From Amaranthus tricolor (taxonomy: Eukaryota; Streptophyta; Magnoliopsida; Caryophyllales; Amaranthaceae): DNA of 64,000 bases. Shown here piece by piece: positions 24,701-34,716 of this stretch. Positions within the stretch are counted from its first letter, which is position 1; every line of letters begins with the position of its first letter. The position numbers were made by a program, and so were the translations under genes. The notes under the pieces are model-generated. The model did not search any database, was not told the DNA's origin, and saw only the letters and a program-made list of their open reading frames with translations. The DNA lies in the NCBI RefSeq assembly GCF_026212465.1, contig NC_080058.1, positions 11,286,289-11,350,288 of the forward strand. The letters are read 5' to 3'.

Positions 24701-25527
24701 ACCAGATAATCATCAAAATAGCATTTATCTAATAAATTAACAATAATCATAAAAATTAACATTTATACAATATAAATTATAATTTGTACAAAGTGGGATT
24801 TCGATGAAGTCATCTTCCTAACTATTTGTCTGCGGCATTTTATACATAAATTATAATTAACAACAAAAAATTAGTTATGTCGAACAGTCGAAGAAGAAAT
24901 GGAAGATGAAACAAAAACCCTAAAAATCAAAAACTGATAAAAAAACCCTAAAAATCAAAAAAATCAACCAATATACTTACATTACGAGATTCTACACTTG
25001 ATTCCATGGTGAATGGTGAGATTGGAGAATGAAGATTGGAGGAGGAGCGTCGAAGCCTCGAAGAACCACAAAAGCAGAGGCGTCTTTGAAGGAGGTCGTT
25101 TGTCGATTGGCGTCTGGCGTCTGTCGGCTGTCGATGGGTTGAAGCTTGAAGAGTTGAAGGAAGCGAGGCGAGGCGACTGTCGACTTCAGAGACTCAGACG
25201 GTCAGACTTGGGCAGGAGGCGAGGAAGAGAGGAGAATGGGAGAAGGAAGTAGCTTTGCCTTTTCGTAATTTACGGCAGCAAGTCGAGGTCTCAAGGAAAC
25301 ATGAAATAAGGAATACAGGATTGCCCTAAATCTAATCCCTAATATTAGAGTTTATTACGGTTTATTGGTCCGGTTTGGTCTACAAAATTAAAAACCAGGA
25401 CCGGACCGTAAATCGTTTAAAAAAAAAAACCGGACCAGACCATTCAGACCGTAGACCAGACCAAATACTTAAATTACGGTTTGGTCCGGTTTGGTTTACG
25501 GTTTAGACCAAACTCTGTTCAGCCCTA
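21704..25527 (-). mobile_element. hAT transposon, full length, probably autonomous
   Basis: The element is bounded by a perfect 8-bp target duplication TATACAAG (21696-21703 and 25528-25535), as expected for hAT. Terminal inverted repeats are TAGGGCTGAACA at both ends. Inside both ends are many GGTCTGGTC / GGTCCGGTTTGG motifs in both orientations, typical subterminal transposase-binding arrays. The single gene, on the minus strand, encodes an unbroken hAT transposase. Total length is 3824 bp. Perfect TSD and an intact reading frame suggest a fairly recent insertion. Confidence 0.95.
22072..25007 (-). CDS. hAT transposase with BED zinc finger (about 692-716 aa)
   Basis: The main exon 22190-24274 is open throughout. 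Numbering from the Met at 24268: BED finger residues about 42-87 (CNYC at 61-64, H83, C87); catalytic Asp in CLTTDTWTS (202) and TITVDNASSND (266); catalytic Glu in ASESAFSTGG (639); hAT dimerisation region about 610-675 (ILTWWKNN, LAIPVSTVASES). A likely first exon at 24981-25007 encodes MESSVESRN, followed by GTAAGT; the intron ends TAG at 24275, and the join is in frame. At the 3' end the frame either stops at 22190, or is spliced at 22198 (GTATGT) to 22072-22118, giving 716 aa. The exon models are inferences. The enzyme cuts and pastes hAT elements. Confidence 0.88.
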
Positions 25528-25535
25528 TATACAAG

Positions 25536-25779
25536 ATCTAGACTCAATTAAATTTTATTGTATTGCATCTCCTCTAATATACCAATTATAAATCATACTA
25601 AAATAACGCTAGTTATCCCTTTTTATGTCCTAAAAATTACTCTCCGACAATGATAAATAACTTAATCGTGAACAAGAATGATCTAATATTGATTTCATTG
25701 CACCGCTACATACCAAATTGTTCTACGACTCCCAAGACTTTTAATTCGCTAGATACTAGTCGCTTATTATTTAAGTTAT
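25536..25779. other. Short spacer between hAT element and MITE
   Basis: This is the continuation of the sequence into which the hAT inserted. Nothing is recognised. Confidence 0.4.
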
Positions 25780-26325
25780 GGTCCGTTTGGTTGATGGTAA
25801 TAAAGTAATGAAAATAAAATGTTGTAATGGCAATAGTAATAAAAGAATGGATATGAAAATTGGTAATGAAAATTCTTTTGTTTGGTGTGCATGACTAAAG
25901 AATGGTAATGGAAGATAATATTCCATTGATTGCATTTGGTTGTTAGTAATAAAATATAGTAATGACTCTTAGTTTCATTATTGTATATTTGTATCTAAAA
26001 GTATTATTGTATCTAAATTATTCTATCTAATGATTCTTTTTTTAATAATATTTTTGGATAATTACATACATTACCTTTTTTTCTTCATTATTTTTTTTCT
26101 TCAGCTCGAAACAACATTACCTTATTTTATTACCACAGTAATACTTCATTACCATTACAGGCTAATACCAGATTGTTTGATGATAATAAAAATGGCCCTT
26201 TTTGGTAATTTCATTACCTTATTTTATTACCATCCATTACCATTGAAGGCATCCAAACATCTAAATTTTTTATTACTTAATTTTATTACCATTACCGCCC
26301 TTTAATACCATTTACCAAACGGGCC
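25780..26325. mobile_element. MITE with GG(T/C)CCGTTTGG inverted repeats
   Basis: The left end reads GGTCCGTTTGGTTGATGGTA and the right end, reverse-complemented, GGCCCGTTTGGTAAATGGTA. Both are flanked by GTTAT (25775-25779 and 26326-26330), a possible 5-bp target duplication. The inside is rich in ATTACC/GGTAAT motifs and has no gene. The superfamily is not settled. Confidence 0.75.
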
Positions 26326-26399
26326 GTTATAGTTATACGATAAAAAGAATCATAAAATTTTCTTAGGGATAAATTCTCATGGTGGAAGAAGTAATTAAA

Positions 26400-26400
<1 letters not shown>

Positions 26401-26445
<45 letters not shown>

Positions 26446-26446
26446 T

Positions 26447-26505
<59 letters not shown>
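26401..26505. repeat. Compound (ATT)n (AT)n microsatellite
   Basis: About 14 TTA units (26401-26443) are followed by a long AT dinucleotide run (about 26446-26505). Confidence 0.97.
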
Positions 26506-26510
<5 letters not shown>

Positions 26511-27122
26511 ACAAGGTCTTGAAATTGGTAATTGGATTAAATGATAGAAGTTTGTAAGAAAACTAAAGTCAGAAGAGTCCAAAAGCATAAAAATTAGAGA
26601 AGCAAAATGATATGTATCTACTTTAGTGTTACTCTGTTAAAAAATTTTACTTTTCTTAATCTACATGAATACTTGATATGAGAACATTAAATGAGAACAA
26701 AGATACTATATATTTTCTCAATTACAATCTTTTTACATTTTTTTTAATGAATTTATCATCACTATTTTTTACTTCGCCTCTACATATTTCTTCTTATTTT
26801 TAATAATATGTATAATCAAATTTTTGTTCTCACTCCCTCATTCCATCTGACATATAATAAAATTATAGTCTACATAACATTGCAACAAATTCATGAAAAA
26901 AAGGATAAATTCATAGAGTTGAATGGAATAATGCTGGCTGCGTAACAGTAAAGAAATAGAATCGTATTAGATTGGGCTTTGACTAAAAAAGCAAATTTTG
27001 GAATTATAAGGATTTTTGTAGATACTGTTAGGCTTTGACATTAAAGTTAGTTGCTTTGCTTAGACCGGAATCGCCCCATTAACTCTAAGATGGAAACACT
27101 TTAATTAATTTAATCATGTGTC

Positions 27123-27153
<31 letters not shown>

Positions 27154-27824
27154 TCTTGTGAGAGATAGTCTTTTTGAGAGATTATCTGTGATTGAATCAA
27201 CTCATAAAGAAAAATATAAAGTAAGAGTAGAAATTAAACTCTAATGTACTGGACATGAGAGATGTCTCTCAAAAAAACGGTCTCTCAGGAGACATGTTGA
27301 CTCTTTTTTACGTTTTCAAACAATAACAAATATCATTTTTCAATGTTAGAGTATATTCCCTAAGTTTCTTTTCCAATTTCTTATTTAGTTTTGGGTTATT
27401 ATTCATTAATTACTCTCAATTTGTATTTTGTTTATAATCTATACGTTAAAACATAGTCAAACGAGATCTTGCTTTATTCGTCTCAACATAAAATTTATTA
27501 AATCTAGTTTTTATAATTTTTAATTACAGACAATTATCGCTATTAAATATTGAATTAGTGTATTGGCAAACGCGTAAAAAACAAATAAAACATTTGAAAT
27601 AAAATAGGAAGAGTATAATATATTATGAGACCTCAACCTAAACTGATAATTAAGATCCCGAAATATATTATATACTTATAGTCATGATCATCCTTGCTGC
27701 TTATGATTTATTCAATATCCTTTTCTTTGGTCCAAATGTCCAATACTACATTTGGTAGGTAAAGAGCACTAGTGTACAGCCATAAAAAAAATGTCATTCC
27801 AACGTGTAAGTTTGTCACTATAAC
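26506..27824. other. Gene-free AT-rich stretch with repeat remnants
   Basis: A T-run at 27122-27147 is followed by ACAAATTCTTGTGAGAGATA and, at about 27240-27300, inverted GAGAGA/TCTCTC motifs; this is a diverged relative of the GTCTCA repeat family. About 27437-27500 carries TCGTCTCAACATAAAATTT in reverse orientation, a motif also seen near 47095 and 57030 (old Stowaway-like MITE remnants). No gene is seen. Confidence 0.5.
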
Positions 27825-28113
27825 CATAAAAAAACCAAATTAACCAAAAACTTAAACTAATGGTTGAGGCTTCATAATATGATATATATTCTAACACGCT
27901 CCCTTACACAAGAGCTCATTGCGCTAGAAATGTGGATGCAGCACAGGCCCTCCTCATACCTAGCGCTAAATATTCCACTTTAAATGAGGGGTGGTTGAGA
28001 TTCGAACTCTTAAGCTCTTGTCATTTTGGCTTCTGATACCATGTCAAAAAACCAACTCAACCAAAAACTTAAACTGATGATTAAAGCTCCACGATATGTT
28101 ATATACTCTAATA
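27825..28113 (-). mobile_element. TRIM (miniature LTR retrotransposon)
   Basis: Two direct repeats of about 72 bp (27825-27896 and 28042-28113) share ACCAAAAACTTAAACT(A/G)ATG and GATAT(G/A)(A/T)TATAT. They flank a ~145-bp core. On the minus strand the 5' repeat ends TTTTTTGACA and is followed at once by TGGTATCAGAAGCC (28028-28041), a primer site for initiator tRNA-Met. A purine-rich GTAAGGGAGCG tract precedes the other repeat, which starts TGTTAGAAT. This is the complete minimal LTR-element layout with no coding sequence. Confidence 0.85.
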
Positions 28114-30264
28114 AATATAGTCTAATAACAATAAGTAAATGTCACGACAAAATGTAACAGAAGCAACAAGTTATAAGTTGGTGTGCGCGTCGACTATTCC
28201 TTAATTCCAGCATGCATCATGATTATTGACCCATGACGAAAACGGGAGTATAATCTTTTGGTTTAAGAATTTAATTAATAGAGAAAGTAATTGATAAATA
28301 AGGGAGTTTTAATGTCTGGTTTTGAACTTTTGAAAAATTTAAGCCACATTTAATAAACAATTTTAGAAGTTAGTGAGTTGGAAATAATAATAGAGATGAA
28401 AAGATGATGGGAAAATGAGAAAAAAATGGGTTAGAAAAAATAAAGATATGAGAGTAAAGCCTTATTTTGTCATTGTTGAAATTTGAAAGTTGGAGAAAAC
28501 TTGGAGGTAGAAAGATAAAAGTAAGAAGAAGGGTTACTTATATCAAAGGTAATTTTGAGAAGTCAAACGTCTCCAACAGGTCAATTTCAACGGAATTTAT
28601 TGAGATGGTTACAATACTTGTATTGCATCTTTGATTTATAGTAGTTATAACTTATAACTAGTATATATTAGACTTTGCGGCAATTTCATAAATAAAATGA
28701 CCTAAACTTCATGGATATAATTTATTAATAATTCTTATGTAAATAATAATAAGAAAATAACAACATTGACCTTGAATAATCTACCATGGCGGAATGAGTC
28801 GTCGTCGGATTTTCCAAATACCATGTCATGCATGGATAGTAGTTCCAGTGTAAATGCTTAAGTTTGAAAATGAACAACCAATTTAAGTTTATATAAACAA
28901 CCAAAATAAACAACCAATTTAAGTTTATATAAACCATAGAACAACGCTGCGGATATAAATTATACAAAAGGAGGTTAGAGACCTCAACTAAAAAATATAT
29001 ACCACCCAACAAAATAGGTTGTACATAGAGTCAAACCTTATATAATTGTTGAAAAAAAATGATACGTGCTCATACCCCTGACATGCAATGCAAAAGGAGT
29101 CCAATATCTGTTAGGCATACCAAAACCAGTGATTCCTATTTCAAATGTCTTTGTGGTTTATTTTTTGGTTGTTTAACTATTCATTGAGAGTATGGAATAG
29201 ACTTGAGTTAGGTGCATTTTATATGTTCATGCATATATTAATTATCATTACATGTTCTTAAATAAATAATTTTATTGGTGTGTTACTTGTTACTTGCTCA
29301 TGTGTGTAATTTTTGCACTCATTTTCTATGATTGTGTTAAAATTATTGATACGACATAACAATTGACAGACCAGTAAGCATTTATTAAATTATTGGAGGA
29401 GTTATTTTAATTATGATTTGTGTATTAGACATTAACCATGGAAATATGAAGGATGGTTTATGAAATTCTAATTAAGTCAGTACATTAAATTGTGATAACA
29501 ATATAAATTTTTACCTCATGTGTCTGGATATGCATTTATATGTATGTTCACTCAAACCTTATGTGATACAATATTAGTTGATTTTTTGTCCAAATTTCAC
29601 GCATCATCTTTTTAGATATTTAGATATCTACTTAAACAATCTTATTTGTTCAATTTTTTTTATAAGAGTGCGTGTGTAGTTGAATTAGTATGCAAATAGT
29701 GATTTAACGTTAAAATTTCTTTTATTGAGAATAAACAAAAATTTACCTATTTTGATGTTGAAAATAGTGTTTTAAGGATGATTCCTCCAATATCTAGTAA
29801 ACGTCTAAGTCAGCCTTCATTTGTTAAAGGGAATGGAGTGACAAATGACATGAACTTGACCCGGACTACGAAAGAGAAGAATATCACAAAATCCTAATCG
29901 AACTCCCTAACTATCATTGTTTAAAGATGAAATATGGAGCAAATTCTTACCAACAAGCTTAGCATCTCCATTAGGAGATGTCTCACCAAAGCCTTTTAAA
30001 CCATTAATAAAAGAAGCTTGGAGATGGTCCTTCATATGCTTCTATTGTGTTAAATTCTCCATTGTTTGCTCGAATCTTGGCTACTCATTACTAGAGCAAA
30101 GTGAAAATTCATAATGTAATGTCCTTTGGTGGTATGCAAGACCCTCACAAACACATTAAATCAATATTGATCTTTCAAGGGGATCAATACTACATCTGAA
30201 GCTCTTTTAAGCAATTTTTTCCCTACAACCCCAACCTAGTTGTTTTCAATTGACTTAAAAAATA
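28114..30264. other. Gene-free stretch
   Basis: The sequence is mostly AT-rich with no recognisable protein. A small direct duplication (CAACCAATTTAAGTTTATAT at about 28875 and 28912) is present. An open frame at 29917-30114 has no recognisable similarity and no support. Confidence 0.5.
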
Positions 30265-30299
30265 CTCCCTCCGATCTTATGATATAGTCCCATTTCCTT
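30265..30299 (+). repeat. Left TIR of the mariner-like element
   Basis: It starts CTCCCTCCGATCTTATGATA and runs to TCCTT. It is identical by eye to the reverse complement of 33692-33726. Confidence 0.9.
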
Positions 30300-30693
30300 A
30301 TTTGGCAAAACCTTTGAATTAGTCCCATTTCTATTTTTGGCAATCCATTTTTACTTAAATACCCTTAGTTCACACACGTAATTACGATTTTACCCCCCGT
30401 AAACCCTACTAACCTAAAATAATTAACAATCTAACCTCACCTTAATCATTCCCTCCCTTTTATAATCCCCTACTCTGTCTCCCTCCCTCTCTCTTATCTT
30501 CATCCTCAACCTGTGTATAACTCTTCGTGTTCTTCAATGATCTTCATCTTCATCCCCAAGAATACCTTGGTTTACGGTTTATTATCTTCATCTTCATTTT
30601 TTTTCCAGCTTCTTCGTCTTCTTTGAAACCCTAATGCTTTTAGGGGTTTTTTAAATCTGGGTTTTTTCCCATCTTTTCTGGGTTTTTTCGAAC

Positions 30694-30976
30694 ATGGCCT
30701 CACCAACGTCTTGTCTTTCTTGTTTGTCTTCGTCCCAAGAAAGTGATCCTACCTACGACTTCTGATGAAACGGATCCTAACTGGGGAAGAAGAATAACTT
30801 CTAAAGATGAAGAAATACAGGGAATGTTTGATTTACAACTGGATCTTCAAGATCTATACATTGAGAACTTGTTCCCTTCCTCAGATGAAGAATCGTTGGA
30901 TGATGATGATTTGGTGTCTGATTTTGATGTTCGAGGCCCATTTTCTCGTATGGATACATCTTTCCTGTATGACTAA
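30694..30976 (+). CDS. Acidic ORF inside the mariner-like element, opposite strand, function unknown
   Basis: On the plus strand a TTTTATAAT box (about 30458), a CT-rich leader and an ATG at 30694 (MASPTSCLSCLSSSQESDPT) lead to a stop at 30763. The overlapping frame is open from before 30743 to 30976 and encodes an acidic chain: TSDETDPNWGRRITSKDEEI, LQDLYIENLFPSSDEESLDD, and a tail ending FSRMDTSFLYD. A one-base indel around 30740-30765 would join the two. I do not recognise the protein. Plant mariner elements are normally described with only a transposase, so this may be an accessory gene, a captured host fragment, or chance. Confidence 0.45.
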
Positions 30977-31443
30977 TGATGATTTTGTTTATGTGCTATG
31001 TATGGTATGCATGTCTTTCGTGTTCTGTTTTTGTTGCCCTATGTTTTTTTTTGAGGGTAAACAATTGATTATAGCTACAAAATCCCTAAATCCATTCATT
31101 TTGCCACCAATCTAGGGTTTTCAGTTCATAAGCCACCAAACATTATGTTTAGGAGGCTATGTTCTTACCAGATGTAGGAGGCAATTAGTATGGTATTTGG
31201 GTTATCTGTGATGAGTTCAATTTGTATCTCTGAGATGAATTTGTTTTTCATTTTGTTTTTGAAGCCATCAATAAATTGTTACATGACATTTCCTTCTAAA
31301 TGTTTACGGCTAAACATCTCCCCTATTTAATTTCTACATCATGTTTAGACCTAAACATTTACCTTACACTGTAACCCAAAAGTGAGTACAAAAGGTAACC
31401 CAAAAGTATACTCATGTGTGTCATATTTACATGTTGCTGGTGT

Positions 31444-32902
31444 TCATGCTGGTGTTTCTTCTGTTGTTGCTTCTGTTCTTGCTGGAATATACGTTGTTGC
31501 TTCTGTTGTTGCTTCTGTTGTTGCTGGAATATACTCATGAAGTTCATGGAAAACTGATTCGTCTTTCATCCCTAAGTAAAATAAAATGCCCTCCAATGTT
31601 GTTTGATCCACCTTTGTTTCCAGATATCTTAGTGCCTGGTAAATTGTTTCCTGCTGTACCCCCAAACAATGTGGGAGTCTCCCTTCCCTTTCAAGCTTTG
31701 CTTTGCTCATGTGTGGAATTGCGTAATCCATACCACCTAAGTTCTTAATAACTTCAATTTTACATGCTTGTAATGTGATCCATACATTCTTCAGTGCATT
31801 TGGTGCCAGATTGTCAAATGCTGTAGTTACTGCCTCAAGTAATTGTGCGTAGTTGTATGCTGATTTTTGATGCTGTAAAGATTGTATTGACCTAAAGAAC
31901 CCTAAGTCAAGCACATTCAAATCCGGTGAGTTAGGAGGTTGTTGCACTAAGTGGAAGTTAAATCCATCAAGTGTAGCCACCTCTCTAAACACCTCATCAT
32001 CATCTAAAATGTGTGGTTTAGCATTTTCCTGTTGAATGAAAATTGTTTGCTTAAATGTGATGGCCATTTAATTCTAATTGCTGGTAGTATCTTGTGCACA
32101 ATCATGTCTCTTGTGTGTACTTTAGTGATTGATTGTATTGGTTTGGTCTCTGGCTCTCCTCTCTTCCTGTTTTTTGAACTCCTTTGTGCTGCCACTTCAT
32201 GTGTGAAAGGAAAAATGCCTATCTTTCCATCAAAAATCATCTCACCTTGAATAGAAAAGATTGGTCTTGCAACGGCACACATAAACATGATCTTGGGGAT
32301 AAATCTTTTTAATTGGATTTCTCTATGTGGCTCTATTTCATCTTGAGTTAGATAAAATGTTTGTTGTGTCCTTGTAATGTAAAACAACTTTTCATCAATG
32401 TGGACTACATTTGTCATTTCATTAAATGTGAAGTTGTTTGTTTGCTCATCTAAAATGCAACTACTAAGACAAAAAATTAACCTGTCGAGTTTATTTTTGT
32501 CTGTAAGTAACGGTTTGATTGCGTTGGTGTGCTTTCGAAAGTACCTGTTTTTTTTCCATCTGCATACAGTGCTGTAGCTAACTCCCATGGCCCTTGAAAG
32601 TGTTCTTAAAGTTGTCTTCTTCGCTTTTTCAATTGATTTGAATTTGTTTTCATCAAAGGCGATTGGAGCTTTACCGTTGGTCACTGACTTCTTATTGTTG
32701 ACATTAATTGGAACTTTGTTTTTTTTTTTTGATCACGAATCTGTCTCCATATCCTTCCGATTGTCCTCCTATGCAAATCGTACTTCTTCGCAATTTCATT
32801 GATGACCCCGTGTTGTAGCTTCCCATTACTGTTTGCTGACGTTAAAAGCTCATGCATTATTTGAGTCTTAGTAAAATTATCTACATCTTTTTTTTTTGCC
32901 AT
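31444..32902 (-). pseudogene. Mariner-like transposase, frameshifted
   Basis: Three adjoining minus-strand frames cover the protein: 32902-32681 (N-terminal helix-turn-helix, KYDLHRRTIGRIWRQIRDQ), 32684-32040 (second HTH LRTLSRAMGVSYSTVCRWKK and first catalytic Asp VVHIDEKLFYI) and about 32067-31444 (FIQQENAKPH and NSPDLNVLDLGFF). Frameshifts lie near 32685-32720, next to a homopolymer, and near 32040-32060. The second catalytic residue, normally Asp in QQDNAKPH, is Glu here (codon GAA). The C-terminus carries an unusual repeat, YIPATTEATTEATT then YIPARTEATTEE. It is inactive as read. Confidence 0.88.
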
Positions 32903-33691
32903 TGTATATACTGTGTTGAAGTTGGTGGAAATTAAATGAAGTGTCTGATATCTTCACTTAATGCTGTCTTATATACATAATTTTCATCTGTTTTGGTGGC
33001 AATTTTTTTCGTTTTTGGCGCCATTGACATTAATTTTTTGGTTTCCCTTTACTGTGTTACTAATTGTCAACTCATTTGATCCATCATGTCTCCATTTCCC
33101 TTTGCTGTATTTATCTTCTAATCATGTCTGGCTTCTTTTCATTTTTTTTCAATCTTCCAGTATCATTGTTTTCCCTTGATCAGCTTATTTTTGTTCCAGT
33201 GTCATTGATGGCTTCCTTTCAAAATGAAACATTTAGATTTTTTGTAGTTATTTAATTAATTTTCAACACTAAATGCATACCGTGTTTGTTTTTTTATAAA
33301 TCTGAAGTCAACGAAAGATTTAATATCCGTATGCGCATGTGGCGAGAGGGTTGCTCGTTTTCAATTGTCGTTCAAAAAACGTTGAAGAAATCAAGGACGT
33401 ATTGAAGACTTAGCTTATTTTATGATTTTGACGGTTTTTGTAATTTATTTGATGTAATTTTATGTAATTTAAATTAACTAGTTTAATGGTTGTTTAATTA
33501 TAAAAAATTCGGAAATGTATTAATTTCAATTAAAGCTCAAATAATGTCAAACCCAATTTTCCCTTCAAAATTCATTATATGTACTTTATTAATCAAAAAA
33601 GAGGGAATCATTAACAATTAATCCACTTACTTAAAAATACCCAACTACCACCTTTTACATGGACCCCACACAACCCTTAATATGCGTGCCC

Positions 33692-33726
33692 AAGGAAATG
33701 GGACTATATCATAAGATCGGAGGGAG
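33692..33726 (-). repeat. Right TIR of the mariner-like element
   Basis: The plus strand ends ATCATAAGATCGGAGGGAG, followed by TA. This is the inverted copy of the left TIR. Confidence 0.9.
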
Positions 33727-33728
33727 TA

Positions 33729-34716
33729 TATTTTTAGACCACTTTGATATATGTGCATTCTTATACTGAGGGTAAATTTTTAAGGGGAAAACAAAGTTAA
33801 ATTATAGAAATAACGATAAATTAATGTGAATTTAAAAGAGGAGATAAAGGATAAAGGATATAATGATATTAGGAAGATAAAAGAAAAATGTATATGATCA
33901 ACCCTAAGAGGAGAAAGAGGAAAATATTCCCCTCTATCCACTAGGGTATAAGGTAAATATTTATCTCCAAAATAAGGGGACTAACTCTTCTATTTAATAT
34001 ACTACACCACTTTAGAGCTATTTCTTACATATGACAACAATGTTCTGTAAATTTTTTACTCTGATAACCTTATTCTTTTAGGGTCTGCTTAAATTGAGTG
34101 TAAAAATTTTAGGGGTGAATAAAAGTCAAAATAGGAAAACAAAATTAGTTAGATAAATGATTTAAGAAATTTAATTGTTAGAGAGATGGAAGAATTACTT
34201 AGAAAGTAATAAAAAAATGAAAAATATAGCAATTAGCTCTCTCATTTCGTGTATAAATTTATGCTAGAGGAGGGTGGGAGAATTTCAAATGAGGGAAATT
34301 TGTTTATTTTTTTGGTTTACTCTTATTATAGTTCTTTCATAATTATTTCAATTACTTTAGTTACATTTCTAATTAATTTTCTATTATTAATTTGACTTTT
34401 TAACCCCTTAAATATTTATTCTTAATCCAAATAAATCTTTAGTTTGACTTTTATTTGTCATATATATTTACTCTCAATAATAAGAGAGAAAATCTTAGTT
34501 ATAACAATTACCTGATTTAAAAATCAAGCTGATTAATTTGAAACTTTTGCAATAATAATGAGTTAATGACTAGACGACAACCAAGTTATAATATCAATTC
34601 GTGTAAACTGTGAATGGAAATTGATTACGGTGCGTTTTCACAAATTATCCCTCTCTTAGGACTTAGGAGCCACGAACAACAAAGACTCCCAGAAATGGGA
34701 GGGGTGGATCATATCT
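33729..34716. other. Gene-free stretch with a possible MITE
   Basis: About 34081-34441 has loosely inverted ends (TTGAGTGTAAAAATTTTAGG with GTCAAAA, and the reverse of TTTAACCCCTTAAATATTTA), suggesting an old MITE. The last ~100 bp are the upstream region of the gene starting at 34717. Nothing else is recognised. Confidence 0.45.

Larger units (their letters stand above)
30265..33726 (-). mobile_element. Mariner-like element (Tc1/mariner), full length
   Basis: Both ends carry the same inverted repeat of about 35 bp starting CTCCCTCCGATCTTATGATA, flanked by TA on each side (30263-30264; 33727-33728), the mariner target duplication. The length of 3462 bp is normal for a plant mariner. The minus strand encodes a broken DD39D-type transposase. 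The plus strand near the other end carries a short acidic ORF with its own leader. The near-identical TIRs contrast with a decayed transposase. Confidence 0.93.

Noticed and set aside
25013..25252. 79-aa plus-strand frame, Arg/Glu-rich
   Set aside because: It overlaps the probable 5' UTR and first exon of the minus-strand hAT transposase; composition is a by-product of CT-rich leader sequence.
26292..26588. 98-aa minus-strand open frame with long Ile/Tyr runs
   Set aside because: It is a translation of the ATT/AT microsatellite.
29917..30114. 65-aa plus-strand frame
   Set aside because: Short, no recognisable domain, no promoter or splice context.
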